This document shows, one piece after another, positions 17,701-24,742 of a stretch of 64,000 nt of DNA. The first letter of the stretch is position 1, and every line of letters begins with the position of its first letter. Under the pieces are notes generated by a model, which saw only the letters and a program-made list of their open reading frames with translations, made no database searches and had not been told where the DNA came from. This stretch comes from JBIQKZ01 sp044464765 (GTDB lineage: Bacteria; Pseudomonadota; Gammaproteobacteria; Burkholderiales; Burkholderiaceae_B), in assembly GCA_044464765.1 (NCBI GenBank), contig JBIQKZ010000009.1:62001-126000 (forward strand), read 5' to 3'. The position numbers and the translations under genes were made by a program.

Positions 17701-20056
17701 GCCCTTGTCGCATAAAGTCGAACAGCGTGCGCAGTACCGCAGCACGTTCGGTCGGGGTCGCCGCCTGAAGCACAGTAGGGGCCTCTACCCATTCGTCTTT
17801 GTCTGCGGCAAGCTCATCAACGTCCTGATAGTCGATGCGTATCAGCCCCAGCTGTTCAAGATTCGGATTGTTGAATCGCCAGCCGCGGCGAAGGTCGAAG
17901 TAGCTGCGATATCCGAGAATGCCGCGCATTGCTTCCTGCACCTGGCGTCGTGTGTTGCCTTTGACCTCGGGCTGCTGCATGTATTCAGCGCGCACGCCAA
18001 GGTCATCTCGATGAAAGCCCAGGGCTTCGAATACGCTGTTGGCAATTTCCTTCTCGCTTATCTTTTTCGAAGTGGAAGCGTCAACCGCTGCAAGCAATGC
18101 CGACCGAGTGAGCAGGACTTGTAGAAAGTCGTTGAAATGGCCCGCTTGCAAAGCAGCGTCCTGCCTGTTATCGGAAAAACCAAGAACCTTTTTTGCGTCG
18201 GGAGTGAGTCGCTGGTCCTGCTCATAGAGGTAGCGCAGCGCTGACAACGTGAGCATTGTCGTGGCCGAACTTCGCCCCTCACCTGAAAGAGAAGTAAGCC
18301 GCAGCGCGTCCTTGCCTGCTGTTGTGTGCGTCGTCCCGCATACCGGGCAGAACCGGAATGCACCGGGAATAAACCATGCCGCCATTCCTTCCTGACTGGT
18401 TGCTACGCCATCGGGTCGGATGCGCACTGCTTGGGGGATGAACTTGCGCTTATCCGATTTGACGCGGATTTCACCGTCTGCACGCTCTTCGAGCCAGCCT
18501 TCGGGGTAGCGTTCTGGGTCATGAGGGTCCCAAGAGTCTGCGCCCGGGAGCAAAAAGCCGAATTTGACCTGTTCGTCGCTGTGTTGCCGCTCGTCAATGC
18601 TGCGCACATTGAAGAGGCGCCCTTCGGAGCTTTCGGCATCCCACACCGGCATGTATTCTTGGCCGCAGTCCCGGCAAAAATGGACATGGTAGTAACGCCG
18701 AACACGGGCGCTGTCACCCGATACGAACTGCTGGCCCTCCAGAGTGATGGAGCGCTGTCCAGAAGACTCTAGTGTTGCGTATACCTTGCCACCGCCTGCG
18801 ATGAACTGGTGAAGCTTAAACGCGAAGAGCGATTTGCCTGCATCGTCATGGACGGCATAGGCCAGCAACATGAATTGCTGCAGGTAGTCTAGGCAGGTGT
18901 CGACCGGCTCGCCGGATGCTTCATGAAGTAGTTGAGCAGCCTGCGCTAATGTGCGTGGGCGCGCGCGTCGGGGCTTGTCATCTTCGTAGGTCAGTCCAAG
19001 TGTAAGCTCCACCCAAACTGATACTGGGTGTGCTGCGAGAGATACGAAATCAGCGGTTTTGGGGACTCCCGCCCGGATGGCTTCGCCCAACCTGGACGTA
19101 ACCGTCGCAATGGTTTCTTCTTCAGGTGTGGTGCGACGCAGTGTCTCCGTAATAACGTTACGGTTTGGGATACTGGTGCCAAATAACCGTGATGCGACTT
19201 CCGCTACGATGGCATTTCTCGCCATCTGCGTCCCCTCTGTGGCCATTGTGGCCGAGGTGCCGATGCAAATGAGCTGTTCCGCCAAGGCTTCGCGCACACG
19301 TCGTACTAACAGAGCAACGTCTGCACCTTGGCGGCCCCGATACGTATGCAGCTCATCAAGAACCAAGAAGCGTAGTCCTTGAGCGTTGCGCATCACGGCC
19401 TTGTCGATGTCGTTCTGACGGGTCATCAGAAGCTCGAGCATCATGAAGTTGGTGAGCAATATATCAGGTGGATTGGCCGCCATCGCCTGGCGCTCTTCAT
19501 CGGATTCCTGCCCGGTATAGCGGCCAAAAGTCACAGTCCGGTCTGCGGGGTTTGTGCCCAAAAATTTCTTCAATTCCTCCAGCTGAGAGTTTGCGAGGGC
19601 GTTCATCGGATAGATGACAATGGCCCGGGTCCTGGGGTTGGGGTCAGCGGCTTTGGCTTTGAGGCATGCGTCAACGATAGGAATGAAGTAGGCGAGGGAT
19701 TTTCCGGAACCCGTGCCTGTCGTCAGCACGTAGCTTTCGCCTGCTGAAGCCAAGCCGATAGCCTCCGCCTGGTGTTTGTGTAGCTGCAAAGAAAAGCCGG
19801 CCGACGAAGCAGACTTGCCGAAGCGAAAAATGTCGGCGCACTGTCGGCTTAGTTGGCCAGCTGAGACAAATTCGTCTACCGTGCCGCCCGCCTTGAAGTT
19901 CGGGTTAATTTGGATGAGTGGCTCTGGCCAGTACCTCTGGCTCTCGTACTGCTCATTGACGTAGGCCTCAATGTCGCTCGCTCGTATGCGTGTGAAGCTG
20001 CGAGAGAATTGTTCGTATTCGGCAACAATGTGCTCGCGAAATTCGAAGACGTCCAT
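14726..20056 (-). CDS. DEAD-type helicase with DUF1998 and nuclease-like C-terminus (DruE/DrmA-DrmB-like)
   Basis: This 1776-aa protein has Walker A TGTGSGKS near residue 115, a DELH box near 232, GTSAT near 267 and SGRAGRAGQ near 1040. Cys pairs that may bind zinc are seen near 460 (FCRDCGQ), 570 (FCPVCGT) and about 1350 (LCPACGYGHF, CISCG). The DUF1998 region carries CEAGCYRCLL near 1612. The last ~90 residues (VFIDGPHHD, then LGYLVVRFP) resemble Vsr/DUF559-type endonuclease folds. Size and DUF1998 recall Druantia DruE; alternatively it acts as DrmA and DrmB in one chain. ATG 20056 has a good GGGAGAGG Shine-Dalgarno and lies 16 nt after the ribbon-helix-helix gene. It is the first large gene of the operon. 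Confidence 0.88.
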   Translation of the reverse strand: MDVFEFREHIVAEYEQFSRSFTRIRASDIEAYVNEQYESQRYWPEPLIQINPNFKAGGTVDEFVSAGQLSRQCADIFRFGKSASSAGFSLQLHKHQAEAIGLASAGESYVLTTGTGSGKSLAYFIPIVDACLKAKAADPNPRTRAIVIYPMNALANSQLEELKKFLGTNPADRTVTFGRYTGQESDEERQAMAANPPDILLTNFMMLELLMTRQNDIDKAVMRNAQGLRFLVLDELHTYRGRQGADVALLVRRVREALAEQLICIGTSATMATEGTQMARNAIVAEVASRLFGTSIPNRNVITETLRRTTPEEETIATVTSRLGEAIRAGVPKTADFVSLAAHPVSVWVELTLGLTYEDDKPRRARPRTLAQAAQLLHEASGEPVDTCLDYLQQFMLLAYAVHDDAGKSLFAFKLHQFIAGGGKVYATLESSGQRSITLEGQQFVSGDSARVRRYYHVHFCRDCGQEYMPVWDAESSEGRLFNVRSIDERQHSDEQVKFGFLLPGADSWDPHDPERYPEGWLEERADGEIRVKSDKRKFIPQAVRIRPDGVATSQEGMAAWFIPGAFRFCPVCGTTHTTAGKDALRLTSLSGEGRSSATTMLTLSALRYLYEQDQRLTPDAKKVLGFSDNRQDAALQAGHFNDFLQVLLTRSALLAAVDASTSKKISEKEIANSVFEALGFHRDDLGVRAEYMQQPEVKGNTRRQVQEAMRGILGYRSYFDLRRGWRFNNPNLEQLGLIRIDYQDVDELAADKDEWVEAPTVLQAATPTERAAVLRTLFDFMRQGLCIATRYLDRTELEQLRTQSYANLSEPWGFTEDERPQPAKWFVTTRPREETDRRGRRQNVDDFLVVGSSRSRLGRELRRGSTWGGANPYYKQINDQTYPELIAALLKAAESYGLVRKEETDVGLTGWQLNGSTLIWAAGTGQSARQADDNIFFRGLYQNIASLLANPVHQLFDFEAREHTAQVEQEDRLEREARFRFTEKDRKEWQAKKGTELEWLPVLFCSPTMELGVDISSLNTVYMRNVPPTPANYAQRSGRAGRAGQPALVITYCASQSPHDQYYFRDPVRMVHGQVNAPTLDLANLELIKSHMHAIWLAETGKKLGNSVRDLLDMNEPERLPITPEIASDLDKPEAKRRAHQRGLKVLSMLESELTPQKAPWFSDKWADSVFARAYVEFDTALQRWRDLYSATAHAIDLNFKIENNPAASERERREAQQRHNEARKQRDLLLAGDSAFNSDFYTYRYMASQGFLPGYNFPRLPLLAYLPARRGHIGRESFLSRPRFLALGEFGPYSLIYHEGSQYRVTKALLTITGQDQVTDGARLPTEVARLCPACGYGHFRSQRDADRCISCGASLGDAQEVKNLYRIENVSTKRAERITANEEERVRQGYEMQTTLQFAEVEGKLQMVTTLVEDGHGPLLEMQYGPAATVWRMNFGWRRRKEKKSQGFMMNPVTGHWVGGVDDGNGEPEVETDAPPDRTPPQRIVPYVEDRRNILIVRPHLQLGGLAPETLTTLQYALKRGIEAVYQLEESELMAEPLPTRDNRQSILFFEAAEGGAGVLTRIATEPNALAAVAAHALEVMHFLPPTQGQPWQSQSLVEELDHEGNPLCEAGCYRCLLSYYNQPDHTLIDRKDKEASGLLLDILCRLSAANTTQGSLGREPEQHDAELTRTAGSSLEQAWLAHVTEKGYRKPDRGQHIIAAASTCVDFFYDDLHLAVFIDGPHHDTESQKQIDNDINRRLDELGYLVVRFPKSTAAWPDIFKNNVDLFGPGRN

Positions 20057-20072
20057 CTACCCTCTCCCGTGC

Positions 20073-20249
20073 CTAACTATCTTGTGGTTTTCTAACTGGA
20101 ACGACTATGTCGCGTTCGCCACAATGTTGCCGGACGAGCACCTCGATGAAATTGGCAATCGTTCGATGTTCTCGCTCCGAAGCCAGGCGAATAAGTTCCT
20201 TCAGCTCAGGCGTGACCCTAAGGTTCAAGGTGTGAGTCTTGCGTTCCAT
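20073..20249 (-). CDS. Ribbon-helix-helix (Arc/CopG-like) protein at the head of the defense operon
   Basis: This is a 58-aa basic protein. The N-terminal strand THTLNLRVTPELKELIRLA is followed by two helices with a TIANFIEVLV core, which fits the ribbon-helix-helix DNA-binding fold. ATG 20249 is preferred; an in-frame TTG at 20279 would add ten residues, but neither start has a strong Shine-Dalgarno. The stop lies 16 nt before the big helicase start, on the same strand. Inference: it could bind its own promoter and control the operon, or be an antitoxin-like remnant. No toxin partner of matching size is visible next to it. Confidence 0.6.
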   Translation of the reverse strand: MERKTHTLNLRVTPELKELIRLASEREHRTIANFIEVLVRQHCGERDIVVPVRKPQDS

Positions 20250-20457
20250 GCGTACATACCGAAGAAAAACGTACCGCAATCGTAACGCAGATGAGCGCCA
20301 AGTCGTAATAAATAATTAGAAACATTACCGTATTTAACGCGGCGCCGCTGCGATTCAGTTTGGTAGTGAAAAGAAGTACTGGGGCACTTCGGCAAACCTC
20401 GACAAAGCGGCACAGGTGGTCTGTAATGACATTACCCAGTTTCTGAAGGGCTCCGAA

Positions 20458-20820
20458 ATGACCATTCCCGAGGACTTTCCCCGTAGAACTCTGGCGGGTG
20501 CCGTTGGGGGCGCAGCGCCGAAATTCCTTGCTCGCGAAACCGAACAGGGTCGGTACTCCGCTTACGCAAGTGATGATGAGCGTCAGCAGGCGTATGACAA
20601 CGCCGAGGACCTTGCCCAGCAGCTCAGAACCTATACCCTGCGAAAAGAGCGCGAAAACCCGGACTGGACGCGCGAATTCAATCTGAATCGCATTCGGGGA
20701 GGCATCCAAAGTAAAGTCCGCAGCGCCGAGTGGGACTCCACTGCCGATGAGCAAGTTTGGATAATGGCACGATTGGCGTACCTACTGGCAGAAGCAACGC
20801 AATCCGGACCGGAGGAATGA
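20458..20820 (+). CDS. Conserved hypothetical protein
   Basis: This 120-aa soluble protein has no recognised domain. Its start reads MTIPEDFPRR and is followed by a Gly/Ala-rich AGAVGGAAPKF. The middle (EDLAQQLRTYTLRK) and end (VWIMARLAYLLAEA) look helical. I have an impression that small proteins with a similar 'AQQL..Y.LRK..ENP' pattern are common in accessory DNA, but I cannot assign a function. ATG 20458 is chosen over an upstream GTG (20416) because of an AAGGG Shine-Dalgarno about 8 nt before it. Its stop overlaps the start of the next gene (ATGA), so the two were probably one operon. Confidence 0.6.
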   Translation: MTIPEDFPRRTLAGAVGGAAPKFLARETEQGRYSAYASDDERQQAYDNAEDLAQQLRTYTLRKERENPDWTREFNLNRIRGGIQSKVRSAEWDSTADEQVWIMARLAYLLAEATQSGPEE

Positions 20821-21067
20821 TGCCCACACTATCCGTGCATCAAGCAAAGAAGACATTTTTCCGACTGATAGACGGATTGCAAGAAGGGCGGATGAAGCGC
20901 GTCGTTATCACGAGGGGTGGACGCCCGGTCGCTCAATTGGTTCCCATGAAGGAGCCGGGTTCTAGGTTCGTTTCGGCGTACTAAAAGGGCTGATAGCAGT
21001 GAGCGATGATTTTGACAAGGCAGACGCCGAGGTGGAGCCGTTATTCACCAAAAGCAGCGGCGTTTGA
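20817..21067 (+). pseudogene. Phd/YefM-type antitoxin, frameshifted
   Basis: The reading frame from 20817 gives a typical Phd/YefM N-terminus (TLSVHQAKKTFFRLIDGL, then VVITRGGRPVAQLVP). It stops early at 20984 after MKEPGSRFVSAY. A -1 shift near 20960-20970 restores RFGVLKGLIAV and SDDFDKADAEVEPLF up to the stop at 21067. That is the usual C-terminus of this antitoxin family (Gly-x-x-Lys-Gly, then Asp-Asp-Phe-Asp). So one base has been gained or lost. The truncated protein could still bind DNA but would lack the toxin-neutralising tail. No RelE, Doc or PIN toxin gene follows. Confidence 0.75.
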
Positions 21068-21417
21068 TTGCTTCGCGCCACGTTTTTTATCGTCTCGACT
21101 TTTGCTCGACATTTTCCTTTAAAATCCCGTTGGTCGTTTCTACGACTAAGGTGAAAGGGGTGGGCTCCCCTACTGTGGAACGGACACACGCGTCCGCTGG
21201 TGAAAAAGCCTTGCACTAACCAATCCGCACCTGACAATCGAACAGCCGGCTAGAGGCTGGTGACTTTTCGGTCACGAATCACGCATCGGCAACTTCCGCC
21301 CCGAAGCGTCCTCACTACCCCGTTTATGGGTAAGGGATGCTTTATGTCCAATTTTATATTCATAAATTACGTCCTCTTTTTTGGGGTGTGCGACGAAGCG
21401 CTGGGCGGGAGGAGAGC
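21068..21417. other. Gene-free interval with five consecutive short hairpins
   Basis: No coding region is supported between the broken antitoxin and tnsA. Five short perfect inverted repeats follow each other: GTCG/CGAC (21133-21146), AGGGG/CCCCT (21156-21171), CGGAC/GTCCG (21181-21196), GTGAC/GTCAC (21260-21275) and ACCC/GGGT (21317-21331). Loops are 6-7 nt. By the orientation rule of Tn7-like elements, the outer transposon end should also lie here, just upstream of tnsA. A stretch beginning TGTGG at 21174 followed by CGGACA is a weak candidate for that end. Confidence 0.4.
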
Positions 21418-22200
21418 ATGAGACCGCCTGTTCCCAAGAGTGGCTTCTATGGTTCGCGCGGGCGGCTACAGGGTGCGGATTCAGGCGCCCGGCGCGTCGC
21501 GCCGACCTTTGGTAAAGCGCTTTTCCTCACATACAGTCGTAAATGCACCGGTCCGATGGTGGTCGAATCAGACGCTGAGCGGCTGGTGGCCCACATGCTG
21601 ACATTGGACCCGGGCGTGCGTTTATTCCGAACGCAACCATTCACGGTGGACCTCATTGACCGGCGCATACACAAGACCGCCCAGTCTCTGGCCGAGGCGC
21701 GCGCCAGGCACAGGGGACGCCACGGTCCGAAGTTCTATACGCCCGACTTTTTTGTCGAGTGGCATCTACACGGTCGCACCGCCATCGAGGTCAAGTTCGA
21801 GGGGTATGAGGGGGAATACGACTACGCGCAGCGGCTTGCAATGGGTCAGGATGTCATCGAATCCAGCGGCATCAAGTTTCTGCGTGTCGTATTTCCCGCC
21901 GCTCCCCGTCATCCTCTGAGAGCCAATCTTCCATTATTGACCAAGGCAGCGCAACGTCTTGACCTGTGGCCGACTAGCGAACTCGTGCGGTCTGTGGAAT
22001 CCACGTTGGAGCACGGTGCGGCCACAATGAGCGAGCTGTGCACGACGCTGTCGCTCGCGCCCAACCTGATACCGGTTCTGTTGGTGAGTGGCGTGCTTTC
22101 CGCCCGACTTGGACAAGAAGCCATCAATGGCGCAATGAAGGTCGCGCCAGCCTATGGAGACCTGGAGCACTTGGCACTGCTCGGTGGGCTGGCGCGATGA
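21418..22200 (+). CDS. tnsA: TnsA-like transposon endonuclease
   Basis: This 260-aa protein is related to the TnsA subunit of Tn7-like transposases, a restriction-endonuclease-fold enzyme that cuts the 5' ends of the element. The catalytic core is visible as YTPDFFVEW (Asp) followed by AIEVKFEG (Glu-x-Lys). The C-terminal part (MSELCTTLSLAPNLIPVLL) is helical and fits the TnsC-contacting helical domain. ATG 21418 is preferred because GGAGGAG lies just before it; an earlier in-frame ATG at 21337 lacks a ribosome binding site. Its stop overlaps the start of a broken tnsB gene (ATGA). The protein itself looks intact, but without tnsB, tnsC and target-selection genes the element cannot be autonomous. 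Confidence 0.8.
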   Translation: MRPPVPKSGFYGSRGRLQGADSGARRVAPTFGKALFLTYSRKCTGPMVVESDAERLVAHMLTLDPGVRLFRTQPFTVDLIDRRIHKTAQSLAEARARHRGRHGPKFYTPDFFVEWHLHGRTAIEVKFEGYEGEYDYAQRLAMGQDVIESSGIKFLRVVFPAAPRHPLRANLPLLTKAAQRLDLWPTSELVRSVESTLEHGAATMSELCTTLSLAPNLIPVLLVSGVLSARLGQEAINGAMKVAPAYGDLEHLALLGGLAR

Positions 22201-22306
22201 GACGGTTCTTGATGATGAACGATGCGCTACGTGAGCCAGGCAAGGATGAGGCGCTCTGGCAGGTGGTCGACGCGACACCGCGAGACGGCTGGATAAAGCT
22301 ATTTGT
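22197..22306 (+). pseudogene. tnsB-like transposase, 5' stub only
   Basis: An ATG overlapping the tnsA stop opens a frame beginning MRRFLMMNDALREP that continues about 36 codons (to about DGWIKLFV) and then runs into the left end of an IS3-family element. Position and translational coupling match tnsB, the DDE transposase subunit that always follows tnsA in these elements. The short stub alone is not diagnostic. The rest of tnsB is absent from the window. Confidence 0.55.
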
Positions 22307-23258
22307 TGTGGTCAAATTTAAATGGACACTTTGATCGGGTGTTTTCCCCCCGACAAGGAACATGAAGAGATGACCGACAAGACAACCGACACAACCAAGA
22401 CTCGCCGAACCTTTGACCCAGCGTTCAAGTTACAGGTGGCGCGCATGGTGCGCGAGCAAGGCGTCAGCGTCAGCCAAGTCTGCCGCGAAATGAAGCTGAC
22501 CGAAAGTGTGGTCCGACGCTGGGTGCACCAACTGGATGAAGAATTGGCCGGCAGGCCCGGGATTGGCAAACCGTTAACGCCTGAGCAGCAGCGTATTCGA
22601 GAACTGGAAGCCGAAGTCCGGCGACTGAAATCGGACAACGAAATTTTAAAAAAGGCCTCGGCCTTCTTCGCACGGGAAATGAAGTGATCCACGATGTCGT
22701 CACTGAGTTAGCGAAGAAGGCACCGATCAAACAGGTCTGTCAGGCATTGGACATCCGCCGCTCTGGTTACTACGCAGCGCGTCGCAGAGCACGTACACCC
22801 GCACCCATTTGTCAGGACAGTGTACATGCCCAAGCGGTTTTTCTTGCCAGTGGCCGCACCTATGGGAGTCGTCGCTTGAGCGCAGCACTGCGTGCCCAAG
22901 GTCATGACGTTGGACGCCACCGCTGTCGAACCTTGATGAAAGCCTGCGGACTCAAGGTCTGTTGGCGTCGCAAGTTCGTTCATACCACCGATAGCAAACA
23001 TCATCTGCCGGTGGCTGAGAACGTGCTCAACCGTCAGTTCGAGCCTGAAGCCCTCAATACGGCCTGGGTGTGTGATGTGACGTACATTCGTACCGACAGC
23101 GGCTGGCTGTATCTGGCCGCTGTATTGGATCTGTATTCACGTCGTATCGTGGGTTGGTCCATGGCACCTACCATGCCCGCACAGTTGGTGTGTGATGCCT
23201 TGAGCATGGCCATTTCGGTTCGCCAGCCGGCACCGGGTTTGTTGGTTCATTCCGACCG
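22307..23258 (+). mobile_element. IS3-family insertion sequence, right part deleted
   Basis: The element contains the two overlapping frames orfA and orfB of the IS3 family. The left end is placed at about 22307 (TGTGGTCAAATTTAAATGG), from where the tnsB frame loses its sense; the exact base is uncertain. The right end is missing: homology to OrfB stops within the LLVHSDRG motif near 23258 and passes straight into a molybdenum hydroxylase frame. No matching right inverted repeat or target duplication is therefore present, and the copy should be immobile. Confidence 0.8.
22322..22687 (+). CDS. IS3-family transposase OrfA
   Basis: This 121-aa protein starts 15 nt inside the element. It has a helix-turn-helix (FDPAFKLQVARMVREQGVSV, then VCREMKLTESVVRRWV) and a C-terminal leucine-zipper-like helix (RIRELEAEVRRLKSDNEIL), which is the standard OrfA layout. 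A slippery A AAA AAG run near 22647, with orfB in the -1 frame, is the signal that normally makes the OrfAB fusion transposase. The gene itself looks intact. Confidence 0.85.
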   Translation: MDTLIGCFPPDKEHEEMTDKTTDTTKTRRTFDPAFKLQVARMVREQGVSVSQVCREMKLTESVVRRWVHQLDEELAGRPGIGKPLTPEQQRIRELEAEVRRLKSDNEILKKASAFFAREMK

Positions 23259-23310
23259 AGGCCAGTCACCGTTGGTGTCAGTCACGCCAGTGCCGGGCAG
23301 GGACACCTGA
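22684..23310 (+). pseudogene. IS3-family transposase OrfB, truncated before the catalytic Glu
   Basis: The frame starts with GTG overlapping the orfA stop (GTGA). It contains the HTH_21 region (CQALDIRRSGYYAARRRA) and the first two catalytic Asp residues, in VCDVTYIRT and LVHSDRG. The family then needs a Glu about 35 residues later, but after HSDRG the sequence changes to unrelated residues and stops at 23310. The enzyme therefore lacks the last part of the DDE triad. The point of change coincides with the start of the molybdenum hydroxylase remnant in another frame. Confidence 0.85.
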
Positions 23311-24179
23311 CCACTTTTGCGCAAATCACCGCCGACTATCTGGGCGCGAGAATCGAAGACATCCGGGTAATAGAGGGCGATACGAGCAGCACCCCCTTTG
23401 GCACAGGCACTTTTGCCAGCCGCAGCGCGGTAACCGGCGGCGGCGCGATTATCTGCGCCGCGCAGAAGCTTGGAGACAAAATTAGCCGTATCGCTGCCGA
23501 TATGCTGCAAGCCGATGTGCGGGATATCAGCCTGCGCGAAGGGAAAGCGGTGCTGAACAATGATCCCGACCGGTTCGTGAGTTTCCAGGATGTCGCAGAG
23601 GTCGCCTATTCGTTCCGTAACGGCGCGCTGCCGGAGGGCGAGGAATTCGGCCTGGAGGCGTCTGAATTCTACGACCCGCCGGTGGTTACGATTGCAAATG
23701 CCGTTCATATCGTCGAGGTTGCGGTCGACGCAAGAGACGGCCGGATTTCGATCGAAAACTATTGCATCGTCCACGATTGCGGGCGGGTCATCAATCCGAT
23801 GATCGTCGATGGGCAGATTCATGGCGGCGTGGCGCAGGGCATCGGAGAAGTCTTGATGGAAGAGATGGTGTACGACGAGAACGGGCAGCTCGTCAACGCC
23901 AGCCTGCTTGACTACCTGCTGCCGACGGCAATGGACGTGCCCAACATGCAGATACACCACATGGAGTCGCCCACCATAGATACGACCGGCGGTTTCAAGG
24001 GAATAGGGGAAGGCGGTGTTATCGGCTCTGTTCCGGCAGTCGCCAATGCCATCGCAGATGCGTTGGCGGGCATCGGAGCTAATGTAAACAGTGTGCCGCT
24101 GCGCCCGGCCTATATTTTGTCCTTGATCCGGGACGCTGCCCGGAAAGACAATCGCATGCCTGTCGAAGAAACGGCTTAA
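23259..24179 (+). pseudogene. Molybdopterin aldehyde/xanthine dehydrogenase-type large subunit, 3' fragment
   Basis: This frame has no start codon of its own and begins at the IS3 junction (about 23259). It encodes roughly the last 305 residues of a CoxL/XdhB-type large subunit. Recognisable parts are AGQGHLTTFAQ, FGTGTFASRSAVTGGGA, NYCIVHDCGRVINP, GGVAQGIGEVLMEE and GGFKGIGEGGVIGS, the last carrying the Glu region that acts as base in this family. In its whole form it would hydroxylate an N-heteroaromatic ring, which fits the downstream 2,5-dihydroxypyridine genes. More than half of the protein, including the first molybdenum domain, is missing. An internal ATG at 23502 could start a fragment but not an enzyme. 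Confidence 0.85.
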
Positions 24180-24217
24180 TAAGCGCTGCAAAGCACTAAA
24201 CATTGGATGGATGAAAA

Positions 24218-24700
24218 TTGGAACTCAAACGCGAACACACCATACAAGCAGACCAGTCGTCGGTATGGCGTGCATTGAATGACGATGACGTACTGAAAGC
24301 CTGCATACCAGGCTGTGAAAGTATCGAGCGCACCGGCGAGAATGTGCTGCGGGCGGTTGTCAAGATCAAGGTCGGCCCGATCGGGGCAAGATTCTCGGGC
24401 GTCGTCACGCTTTCGGACATAGATGCGCCGAACGGCTATCGGCTGACATTCGAAGGGCAGGGTGGGGCGGCAGGCTTCGCAAAGGGAGAGGCCCGTGTCG
24501 ATTTAAAGGCCGAAAGTGATGAGGTTACGATCCTTGCGTATGAAACCCGCGCCCAGGTGGGCGGAAAGCTGGCTCAGATCGGCAGCCGTTTGATCGAAAG
24601 CGTGGCGGTGAAGATCTCTGGCGAGTTCTTCGAGGCTTTTTTGAAGCTGGTGGAAAAAGAGCGTGTCTCGGATGCCGCCGGGCAACGCTCCGCCTCGTGA
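24218..24700 (+). CDS. CoxG-like SRPBCC-family protein
   Basis: This 160-aa protein matches the carbon monoxide dehydrogenase subunit G family: VWRALNDDDVLKACIPGCES near the N-terminus, then VGPIGARFSG. CoxG-like proteins accompany molybdenum hydroxylases and are thought to help their assembly or membrane placement. It starts with TTG at 24218, which fits the family's usual N-terminus (MEL) and has GGATGGA upstream. It lies 38 nt after the truncated large subunit, so it was part of that operon. With the dehydrogenase broken its present role is doubtful. Confidence 0.8.
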   Translation: MELKREHTIQADQSSVWRALNDDDVLKACIPGCESIERTGENVLRAVVKIKVGPIGARFSGVVTLSDIDAPNGYRLTFEGQGGAAGFAKGEARVDLKAESDEVTILAYETRAQVGGKLAQIGSRLIESVAVKISGEFFEAFLKLVEKERVSDAAGQRSAS

Positions 24701-24742
24701 GGCGTCTGGGGAAACTATGACTGAACCAGGTTGGACGTAAGT

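Noticed and set aside
22038..22334. Frame crossing from tnsA into the IS
   Set aside because: Most of it overlaps tnsA in another phase; only the part from ATG 22197 is meaningful, as a tnsB stub.
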